Shown here: piece by piece, positions 8,224 through 15,344 of the stretch
Layout: the number at the start of each line of letters is the position of its first letter
Position numbering within the stretch: the stretch's first letter is position 1
NCBI GenBank assembly: GCA_005223375.1
Contig: RXOD01005200.1
Coordinates: 1 to 15,344 of the forward strand
Reading direction: 5' to 3'
Length of the DNA: 15,344 bases
DNA from: Amoebophrya sp. AT5.2
Taxonomy: Eukaryota > Sar > Dinophyceae > Syndiniales > Amoebophryaceae
Position numbers and translations under genes: made by a program
The notes under the pieces: generated by a model
What the model was told of the DNA's origin: nothing
Databases searched by the model: none
Seen by the model: the letters and a program-made list of their open reading frames with translations, nothing else

Positions 8224-9105
8224 ATGAACATGGCACCATCTTCCAGTAGCTCGCCAACCGCAGCAGCTGCGGCGAAAACGAACGCCAGAACCGCTCCCCC
8301 GGAGCAGCTAGAGGAGGTTGAGATGCTCAACGTGCCGCCGTGGCTAAGCCGCCTGTGGCTCAAACAAACCGATGGGGCAGTCGTGGCGACGACAGAGAAG
8401 GGAGAAGACGGTTCCTGTGATCTCCGGCTTACGGTGCAGGACGGCACTAAGCCCACCACTTTCAGCACCGAGTTTGTGCGCAACGCCAAGGGAACGTACT
8501 ACCTACTTTATGCTTTAATTGAATACTTATTTATGCCCACAATGAATGTGTCAGAATAGGTGTTTGTTTCTCGTCGTCTCTCTCTCTCTTTCCCTTGTTA
8601 CCCCTGAAGGCATAGCCCTGCTCTCTCTTCGCGATACAACAAAAACAGATACGTGATGGACCTGAAGACTAGCGGAAGTAGCGGGAGCATAGCTGGTCCT
8701 GACCAGCAGCAGCCAGAGCCTTACTCGTGCAAGCGCGTCACCCGCGTATACTCCATACAACCGAAGGCAGACGATGAAAAGTACAGAAAACTGCTAGCAG
8801 AGCGACGCGAAAAGGCCACCGACCGCAAAGTGGTGGCGAGCGAGGGCGGGAAGCCTTTAAAACCTAAAATTGTTGTTGGGAAGGTCGTCGCTGCCGCAGC
8901 GGGAAAGAAGAGCAGTAGTAGTAGTTCCATGACAGGAAAAGCCGCGAGCAACGCGCGGGGTGGCAGTAAAGTTGCTGCATCTGCACCTTCCAAGACGACG
9001 GCCTCACACGCAGCGGCAAGCGCGAGCCAAGCAGCGAAGGCTGGCGTCAGGAAAACGGGGGACAAAAAGCCAAGCGCTGCCGCTGGAAACGTGAAGAGGA
9101 AATGA
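8224..9105 (+). CDS. TFIIF beta subunit (RAP30)-like protein without winged-helix domain, two exons
   Basis: Exons 8224-8495 and 8649-9105 give 242 residues. TFIIF beta pairs with TFIIF alpha and RNA polymerase II during initiation. Evidence: LNVPPWLSRLWLKQTDGAVV (about 35-54) resembles the RAP30 N-terminal strand motif (V.LVKVPKYLS..W), followed by a beta-like segment CDLRLTVQDG. After the splice, CKRVTRVYSIQPKADDEKYR then KLLAERREKATDRK resembles the family segment in which a (G/R)xV.R..(C)xP stretch leads to xx(S/D)ExYxxLKRxR. The family's C-terminal winged helix, which binds DNA, is absent. In its place is a tail of about 110 residues rich in Ala, Ser, Lys and Gly ending NVKRK, which could be nuclear-localising or nucleic-acid-binding. 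The two exons join in frame at a phase-2 site. The TFIIF assignment rests on short motifs and is moderate; another small OB- or barrel-like nuclear protein is the alternative. Confidence 0.58.
8496..8648 (+). other. intron of the TFIIF-beta-like gene
   Basis: 153 bases, donor GTACTA, acceptor AACAAAAACAG, phase 2. The spliced codon AC|A joins NAKG-T to YVMDLKTSG. The intron includes a (TC)6 run (8577-8588) extending into a longer pyrimidine tract. The upstream frame would otherwise stop at 8557-8559. Confidence 0.85.
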
Positions 9106-9714
9106 TTGAGAAGTTCTTGAACCTTTGAAACGACAAGCGACATGTTTGAGGCTGTGCGAAACTGAACACGGGAAGCCTCATATAACTCTCGCGAAGCCTC
9201 ATCGTAATAGCGTCTTCTTGGCAGCTGAAAAAACATTGTGTCCGGAGGTGCACCGTCGCCTCTGTCACATCCCGAAAAATTTTTTTGGATCGCAAGGAAA
9301 CGAACTCGAAAATCGGTCTGTTTCTCATTTCGCTCTGCTACCGTCTAATCAGAATCCGCGATCCCGATCCCCCGATCCATTGAAAAATCCGACGATCGAT
9401 CCGGAAGTTTTATTTATGCGACGTCAAATCTCAATGTTTCCATCCAACCAGAGTCTTTCATCCTACGCACAGGAGGTGGTCGCTTACGCGCACGATATCG
9501 TTTATGTGCATACAGCATCAATCGGCGATCTCAACTAAAGTTGTAGGGTCTTGTACCTAGGAAAAAGACTATAGCGTAGTTTTCATCTTTGGTGCAATAT
9601 CGACATCACTACTACTGCTTTTTTTTAGCTAAGGACTCTTCCTCTATTAAAGACTTTTTTAGAAATATACTATACCATTTCGACGCACCCCATCGCATCG
9701 CTACCGCATAAAAA
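9106..9714. other. intergenic region upstream of the ZIP gene
   Basis: About 600 bases, AT-rich in its right half. The ORF 9125-9538 starts at TTG, lacks any family signature and is not called. Around 9357-9403 there are repeated GATCC/GATC words. Near the right end, TTTTTTTTAG (9619-9628) and a second TTTTTTAG (9655-9662) lie 87 and 53 bases before the ATG. They resemble splice acceptors. Confidence 0.45.
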
Positions 9715-11745
9715 ATGGCGCCCAATCCGCTGCAGCCTCCGGAGGAGTTGAATGCGATCAATGCCGGGCAGAAGTGGTATTTCGCGCTCGCCACGGCGGC
9801 GATTTTCGTTGCGGTGGTCTTGTTCGGGTCCTACCTCGCCAAGACGCTGAAGGGCCGCATCAGTTTGTTTGTACTGGACCTCTTCAACGTGGGCGCCGCG
9901 GGGATGTTCATGGCGATGGCGTTTTTCCACATCCTCCCCGAAACGGTGATGGAGCTGCTGAACATGGTCGTTAACACCACGCAGAAGGCGTTTATGGAGC
10001 GCTACCTCGATATTCAGTGGAGCGACGGGCACGCGCGCACGCGGGTGCTGCCGCAGCTCTACTCCGATATCGACCACCTCCAGCACCACCACTCGCGCGT
10101 GGAGGACAAAATCCGCGAGCACCAGCTGGCGGCATTAGCGCGGGAGGCGGAGGAACACGGACACGGACATCACGGGGGTCACGGACACGGACATGGGAAT
10201 GATCACGGAGCATCGACCCAGGCGCCGCCGAAACAGCACGCGCATTCGCACGGGCACGGGGAGGACAGCATCGCGGGCACGCTAGAGTTCGTGTCTATGA
10301 GCCACGCGCAGCAGCACGTTCTCGAGCACAAGCTACAAATGATGGGCGTCACAGTGTTCGCCGGCTACTGCCTGATTCTCTTCTTTGAGCGGGTGTTCGC
10401 ATTGTGGTTCACGCCGAAACCGCATTCGCCGACGTCCGAGGACGAGCACGACTGCCATGTGGTAGAGGCGGGCGAGGGCATCGAAGATGGGTACGACGTC
10501 GACGTCGAGGTTGAAACGGACTACGAAAAACTCAACGAGCCAGATCTGGAAGACCCGTTGATGGGGGCTGGTGCGGGCGGAAGTGGAAGAATAAGCTCGA
10601 AGGTGCAGCCAGAAGAATTTTGCGGCTTCAATACTCAACATGTCGGGGGGCATCATCGTCATCATGCGGCGCACGGCCTCGCCGCGGGGCGGGATTCCGG
10701 GGCGGCGTCTTCGTACCACGGCCATCAGAGCGGCCACTCCGCCTACGATGAGGGCCACGGGCACGGCCACGGCGGACATCATGCGGCTGTTGATCACGAG
10801 CACGATGGCCACGACCACAGCAATTGCGGCCATGACCACGGCCAGGGCCAAATGAAGCGCCGGGCGTCCAACTACTCCTCCAAGCTCGCGCGGTCCCGCG
10901 TTTCTTCGCACGACCTCGGCTGCCACGGCCACGACAACCACGGGCACCAGCACGGCGTCCCGGTGGGGGCGTCGACGTTGTCCGCCATCTTCCTGATGGT
11001 CGCGCTCTCCCTGCACGGCGTCTTCGAGGGCTGGGCCGCGGCCTCCACCTTCCAGGGGTCCGCGCCCTGGAAGAACGGGATGGCCGCGGTGGTCGCGCTC
11101 GCCGCCCACAAGTGGGTGGAGGGCTTCGTCCTCGCGCTCAGTCTGCTCAAGGCGGGTACGTGCTCCAACCTGAAGTTCTTTTTGTTGAACTTCCTCTGCT
11201 CTCTGTCCTCGCCGCTGGGGGTGGTGGTGCACACGGCGGCGCGCGAGTTCGCGGAAGCGGGCATGGCGGAGTGGGGACCGTATCTGAACGCGTTCGCGTG
11301 CGGCACGCTGATCTACGTGGGCGTCACTGAAATCGTGCCCGAGGTCTTCGAGTGCGACACCGCAAAGTCGGCCACGAAAGCACTGGCGAAGTTCCTGGTA
11401 AATCCTATCGATAGAAGGAGTCTTATATAAATTTTGTATCATAATGACGCGGTTTGTATCATGATATGGTGTAGTCGATTTCCGATCGATCAGTCGATGG
11501 AAAGATGTCGTTTAGGTGTAGCCTAGACAGTCCTGAGATGCAACATGCAGAGTAGTGGTTCGATAAAGAAACAATTTTCAATGAATTTTTTTTCACAGAC
11601 CTTCGTGACGATGGGAGCGGCGCTGATGGTCTTCCTGTACTACTTTCACGATTGCGATCACGGCAGCGAGGGCTGCCCGTGCGGGCAGGATTCACTGCAG
11701 TTCATCATGTTGAAGGAACTGCGAAGTCTGCGCGGCGGGGTGTAA
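9715..11745 (+). CDS. ZIP-family zinc/iron transporter, two exons
   Basis: Exons 9715-11397 and 11599-11745 give 609 residues. ZIP proteins bring Zn2+ or related divalent metals into the cytosol across the plasma or an organelle membrane. Eight hydrophobic segments are visible. TM1 is about 20-42. TM2 is about 50-78, with FHILPE. TM3 is about 207-230. TM4 is about 420-445, with ALSLHGVFEGWA. TM5 is about 456-480, with LAAHKWVEGFVLALSL. TM6 is about 486-508. TM7 is about 521-545, with GTLIYVGVTEIVPEVFE. TM8, in exon 2, is about 562-580, with TFVTMGAALMVFLYYF. The TM4 HxxxEG and TM5 HKxxEG residues form the family's metal site. Two cytosolic or lumenal loops are histidine-rich: between TM2 and TM3 (HGHGHHGGHGHGHG, HAHSHGHG) and between TM3 and TM4 (many HGH and DHDH-like repeats). 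They probably bind or sense metal. The C-terminus has HDCDHGSEGCPCG. The protein is long for the family because of these loops. The start has ATG in a good context (AAAAATGGCG). Confidence 0.95.
11398..11598 (+). other. intron of the ZIP transporter gene
   Basis: 201 bases, donor GTAAAT, acceptor TTTTTTTTCACAG, phase 0. It joins ALAKFL to TFVTMGAAL and so separates TM8 from the rest. Without splicing the frame stops at 11428-11430 and TM8 is lost. Inside, TTTGTATCAT occurs twice, 20 bases apart (11433-11442, 11453-11462). Confidence 0.93.
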
Positions 11746-11880
11746 ATGTACCTATAAGTCGTCCCGCGATCGCGATGACTGAAGAAGAAGATTGGCGATG
11801 ATACAACTATTACTTGTCTCGACATCAGAGCCTCGGCCGGTATAAACCACTAAACCACTACTTCGAAGTCGGTCCCTGCT

Positions 11881-12120
11881 ATGGCGACGCGCCGTGCGAT
11901 ACATCAGCGGTGCGGTGCATCAATCCGGTGCGAGGATGCGGCGAGCGACTTCGGTGCCTCACCGATTCATCGCCTGCTTGGGCCTCGCACACGACAGCCC
12001 CCGACGACGGTGCTACACAAAATTAGTTTTTACGAGACAACAGGAGTCTCGGAGCGATCTTTACGAGACAACAGGAGCAAACTGCACAGAGTGGCTGTAA
12101 ATCGTGTTTCCAAAGCATGA
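11881..12120 (+). CDS. possible small Arg-rich ORF (doubtful)
   Basis: 79 codons from ATG at 11881 to TGA. The first half is GC-rich like exons (MATRRAIHQRCGASIRCEDA). The second half runs through the 18-base direct repeat, which is read in two different frames (SFYETTGV, then SLRDNRS), and this argues against selection on protein. No family is recognised and no acceptor or donor sites obviously extend it. Listed because it is the only ORF in the long gap with exon-like composition. Confidence 0.15.
   Translation: MATRRAIHQRCGASIRCEDAASDFGASPIHRLLGPRTRQPPTTVLHKISFYETTGVSERSLRDNRSKLHRVAVNRVSKA
12029..12077. repeat. 18-base direct repeat, two copies
   Basis: TTTACGAGACAACAGGAG occurs exactly at 12029-12046 and 12060-12077, a 31-base period. 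The first copy is followed by TCTC, so GAGAC (12034-12038) and GTCTC (12046-12050) can also pair as a short hairpin. It may be a small tandem duplication. Confidence 0.85.
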
Positions 12121-13182
12121 GGCGGTAACGGGCTGGGGGGCAGCGACAGGGAGCTATGAAAGAACTTTTATGCCTTTGTTTAACGGCAGTTGAGGTGATG
12201 AACACGGATCTTTCCTACGAGCGGTTACGTACTTATTGTGTAGTGTCCGCCGGGAAAGGACGTCTTGGAGCAGGCGAGCGTTGCTATGTCGCGCCGCCTG
12301 CCGTGAGACTACACAAGAAAATCAAACGATCTATACGAACGGCTGATCTCTTCTGCAGCAAACGACATTTTTGACCTAATCAGTAGTACAAAAGCGGTAG
12401 TGACTTGTCTGGAAAAATCTACTTTTCCCCGTGGGCATCTGCGCGAGAAGACTTTTTGCAGATGACTGTAGGAAGTAGGACCCACTTCTTGTGCGGCTGC
12501 GCGACACAATGATGCGACGGCTTTTCTTACATCGTGATCCATTGAAGAAGATCTACATGGAGTGGTTTTTTTACCTGGGAATACAGCCCTATTTTCTTAT
12601 CGATCGACGTATTGCGTCGATGACCCTGATGCGGACATGCGCTTTGTGAGGACGTCATGGCACTGAAAAAAATGAAAATCTCTGGACCTGCCGCTACGAT
12701 GATCGGGAGTCTACTTTTGATGTTCTTCAAATGCCGAGGTTTGGCCAATTTTTGGCTTTGCTTGTCTCTCGAAGCTGCTGCGTCCCGACGAATCAGCACA
12801 TTTTGTTTCGAAAAGCAGTCCGATTGAGTCGTTTTTTCGCTGTGCTAGTGCTGGCTTCGTCGTCGCGTTTTTTTACCCCAAGTCCTTCCCAGCGAGGCTG
12901 TTGCTGTTGCGGTGAGTCGTTACTTTGATGGAAGCAACAGGCAAACCGGTTCATCCACTTGGCAAGCGCATCGGCACAAATTTTCGATGGGGTAAAAAGA
13001 GCGATCACTGTGCGAGCCGCTTCTTTCTCTTTGCAAACAGGTTCCCGTTACACCCTATTTTTTCGCGCTATGCCGAACCCCACGAGGTAACAAGCGCATT
13101 AATGTAGCAAGCGCACACCGAAAGGCACTGACACATATAAGAAGTCCTTCTGAAAACCAATGTTTCTCCATCGCTCACCATC

Positions 13183-13255
13183 AGGACCGATTCTTTGAAG
13201 CGCAGAATGCTTGGTGATTATTTCGCACGAGGACCGGGTCCTCTTTAGAAGGACC
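13183..13255. promoter_or_regulatory. AGGACC motif cluster upstream of the kinase gene
   Basis: AGGACC appears at 13183-13188, 13230-13235 and 13250-13255, with its reverse complement GGTCCT at 13237-13242. The middle copies form an odd-centred perfect palindrome, GAGGACC-G-GGTCCTC (13229-13243). The cluster lies about 180-250 bases before the kinase ATG, in promoter or leader position. A role as a factor-binding site is inference only. Confidence 0.35.
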
Positions 13256-13432
13256 TGTTATTCGCTTTTCAACTATTTCAAGAAAACGACGACGCCCACA
13301 TCTATTCCAAATCGGTGTAAGAGCACTATACTATAGACAACGACCACGACCCGCACATCAGCAACAAACTTCGAAGAACTGTTTAACAATTGGAACCCTC
13401 CTCGCTCTCTCGCCGCCGCCGGCGCCGCTAGA

Positions 13433-15344
13433 ATGTCACTCCTGGACCACCTGGACCAGGACACGCTGAAGAAAATTCTGAACAACGCGATCGCGGCGGG
13501 GGTTGTGGACAAGAACACCCTGAACCCCGTCGAGAGCAAGACCCACGAGGCCGTTCTCTCTCACGGCGGCACGTTTGAGGTGCCGGCGGAGTGCGACCGC
13601 GCGCAGTACTTGTCGGAGGGGGGGTACGGCGTGGTGTGCAAGTGCCGAGTCCTCAATCCGAAGCGCTACCACGGATGCACCGACATCGCGGTGAAGAAGG
13701 TAGACTTTTAGCTATCAAGAAGTAACGAGACATTTTGTTATTCTTTTTGGCTCGTAGTAGTTGCAGCAGTCTCCCTACATGGATCAGATCCAGCTATCCT
13801 TCTCTGTTTTTCGAAAATAAATTTGTTTTCGCGATATAATTTTCTCTACTCAGGTCTCCCTCCCGCACGAAAAGGCGTTCGACAGCGAGTGGGAGGACAA
13901 CATCCGGCTTCTGCGCGAGATCCACTTCATGAAGCATCTGCCGCACCCCAACATCACCCCCATTGTGTCCATCTACATGAACAAGGAGGCGCGGGGGGAA
14001 TCGGCCGCCGCGGAGGACGGTGGTTCTGATGCAGGGAGCTCCGCGCGCCCCAGCGCGAGCAGCAGCAGTGCGGGGAACATTGAGCCCAAGATGAAGTCGA
14101 AGATGAAGGCCGCGGCTGGCAACAGTCTAAAGAGCAGCAGCACTACCGACCCCGCGACGGAGGAGGAAGAAAACCTCCAGCTGCTGCTGCGGAAGAACCT
14201 GAAGTGCTTCTACATCGTGATGCCGTTGTACACGCCGGGGAGCTTGGACACGATGGGGATAATCTCGGACGAGAGGCAGTTCTGCGGCATCATGCGCGAC
14301 TGCGTGTCGGGTTTGCTGTGGATGCACCGCCACAAGGTGTTGCACCGGGACATCAAACGGGAGAACATCTTCTATGACGCGTTAAACCAGAATGCAGTGA
14401 TCGCGGACCTGGGGATGGCACGCAGCACGAAGAAGAAGATGACGGGCGGGCGGGAGTGTAGCACCAAGTCGTACCTCGCGCCGGAGCTAATCATGGAGAC
14501 CACGGAGAGCTACTCGTACCCCGTGGACATCTGGGCGCTGGGCTGCGTCTTCTACGAGATGCTGCTCTACGACGATGAGGGCGCCTCCATGTTCAGCGAG
14601 AGTAACCCCTACCACCTGATTTTGGCCAGGCAGTACTCGATCAACAAGTGCGCATTCGGCACGAAACTGAGCCGGAAGCGGATCACGCTGGGTCCGCACA
14701 ACATCCAGCAGCTCGCGACACAGGAGGCCAGCTGGGTGAAGAAGCGGTGGGTGGGCCTCGAGAAGCAGCTGGAGAAGTTCACGGCTGGCTGGGTGGAGGG
14801 AGCGGAAGAAGTAGCGGCGTCTTCGGGCAGTGCGAATGGAAAGAAAACCAGCCTCAGCGATCGGGAAAAGAGCGGGGGATCCTCGTCGGCGAAGATCCCG
14901 GCGAAGCCGTGGGACCCGAGCATGAAGCCGTTTTTGATCGAGGACGTGATCAAGAAGTGCCTGCAGTTTTATCCGGAGGAGCGCTGCACCGCGAGCGAAC
15001 TCGCGGAGAGCCTCAACGTGAAGAAGAACCGCTGCTACAAACTCGTCGGCCCCTGCCACATGCCGAAGCGCGTGAAGCAGAGTACGGTCACGGAGAATTT
15101 TTTCGAGCAGATCTCGAAGCTGAAAACCGACAAGGCGCGGGGCATGGCGATCCGGCGGCAGATGTACGAGTTGACCCTTTCGACTGGGGTGGACGAGGGG
15201 GGAAGCGGCGAGGAAGAGGGGGAGGGCTACTTCCCGCGAAACCCGTTCGTGAACGTGCACTCCGACAAACTGCCGTTGGCGCTCGGAGCCGCGGGCTCGC
15301 CACGGGTGGACGTAGTACCGGGTGGCTCCGGTTTGGGGGGGGTT
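13433..15344 (+). CDS. protein kinase, CMGC (MAPK/CDK)-like, two exons, cut by window end
   Basis: Exons 13433-13699 and 13854 to the window edge (586 residues seen, still open). The kinase would transfer phosphate from ATP to Ser/Thr. Subdomains in order: glycine loop YLSEGGYGVVCKC (about 59-71); beta-3 lysine in DIAVKK (Lys88), right at the exon junction; alpha-C NIRLLREIHFMKHLPHPNI (Glu111); hinge FYIVMPLYTPGSLD; catalytic loop LHRDIKRENIF (Asp255, Lys257, Asn260); IADLGMAR (Asp274, with Leu replacing the Phe of DFG); STKSYLAPELIM (Ala-Pro-Glu 298-300); VDIWALGCVFYEML (Asp314). All catalytic residues are present. LLREI..M..L.HPNI and the APE/VDIWALGC block resemble MAPK/CDK/GSK kinases. 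Low-complexity inserts sit between beta-4 and beta-5 (about 131-203, Ser/Lys/Glu-rich) and in the C-lobe (about 400-445). A tail beyond residue about 500 continues off the edge. Another unclassified kinase family is possible. Confidence 0.94.
13700..13853 (+). other. intron of the kinase gene
   Basis: 154 bases, donor GTAGAC, acceptor TTTTCTCTACTCAG, phase 0. It joins IAVKK to VSLPHEKAFDSEWEDNIRLL, linking beta-3 to alpha-C at the expected distance. Unspliced, the frame stops at 13709-13711. The intron is strongly T-rich compared with both flanking exons. Confidence 0.93.

Larger units (their letters stand above)
11746..13432. other. long region without a convincing gene
   Basis: About 1.7 kb between the ZIP stop and the kinase start. 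Six-frame openings are short and mostly of AT-rich, non-coding character. Visible contents: a GC-rich patch at about 11860-12020 with a 79-codon ATG ORF; an 18-base direct repeat (12029-12077); and a cluster of AGGACC motifs (13183-13255). I looked for conserved 5S, U2, U4, U6, spliced-leader and tRNA signatures by eye and saw none. It presumably holds the ZIP 3' UTR and the kinase promoter and leader. A diverged gene or non-coding RNA cannot be excluded. Confidence 0.5.

Noticed and set aside
9125..9538. 137-codon plus-strand ORF after the TFIIF-like gene, considered as a missing winged-helix exon
   Set aside because: It starts at TTG, its composition is intergenic-like, and no winged-helix pattern is visible. 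The preceding gene ends naturally in a basic tail and stop.
10333..11442. 369-codon minus-strand ORF
   Set aside because: It is the complement of the ZIP gene's His-rich and TM exons, a valine/arginine-rich shadow with no family signature.
13743..13760. TTTTTGGCTCGTAG compared with the dinoflagellate spliced-leader ending TTTTGGCTCAAG
   Set aside because: Only a partial match, and it lies inside the kinase intron. No SL RNA structure or donor follows.
14487..15260. 257-codon minus-strand ORF
   Set aside because: It is the antisense shadow of the kinase C-lobe, which has clear kinase motifs on the plus strand.
1..15344. CRISPR arrays, IS elements, integrase or other prokaryotic mobile features
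   Set aside because: No regularly spaced repeats, transposase motifs or terminal repeats were seen. The genes are eukaryotic and intron-bearing.

Overview
This is a nuclear genome fragment from a eukaryote, most likely a protist. Six protein genes are supported, plus the probable 3' end of another at the left edge. All are on the plus strand. Four of the six have spliceosomal introns, inferred here from GTA...AG borders, preserved reading frame and continuity of conserved domains across the joins. Coding exons are GC-rich; introns and intergenic stretches are visibly more AT-rich. No operon structure, Shine-Dalgarno pattern, CRISPR array, IS element, rRNA or convincing tRNA was seen. Same-strand genes, long low-complexity insertions inside conserved domains, and T-tract/AG signals shortly upstream of several start codons would fit an alveolate (dinoflagellate-like) genome, but the lineage cannot be fixed from this window.

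Layout. 3-185: tail of an unknown upstream gene. 186-779: intergenic, with a perfect 8-bp hairpin. 780-4691: Nup93/Nic96-type nuclear-pore scaffold protein, five exons, about 1024 residues. 5015-7027: intronless endonuclease/exonuclease/phosphatase (EEP) protein of the CCR4/nocturnin/Angel type, with a large insertion between catalytic motifs. 7346-7783: small basic protein of unknown function. 8224-9105: two-exon gene resembling the N-terminal domain of the TFIIF beta subunit (RAP30) but without its winged-helix domain. 9715-11745: two-exon ZIP-family zinc/iron transporter with eight predicted membrane segments and two histidine-rich loops. 11746-13432: long stretch without a convincing gene, holding a short direct repeat, a weak 79-codon ORF and a cluster of AGGACC motifs. 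13433 to the right edge: two-exon protein kinase of CMGC (MAPK/CDK-like) character, cut off by the window.

The genes look like unrelated housekeeping and signalling functions (nuclear pore, mRNA or nucleotide turnover, transcription, metal transport, phosphorylation), not a dedicated gene cluster. I found no evidence of a new defence or mobile system. The best leads are architectural: the TFIIF-beta-like protein without its DNA-binding domain, the insertion-split EEP enzyme with an altered Glu motif, the kinase with DLG in place of DFG, and the possible spliced-leader acceptor sites.
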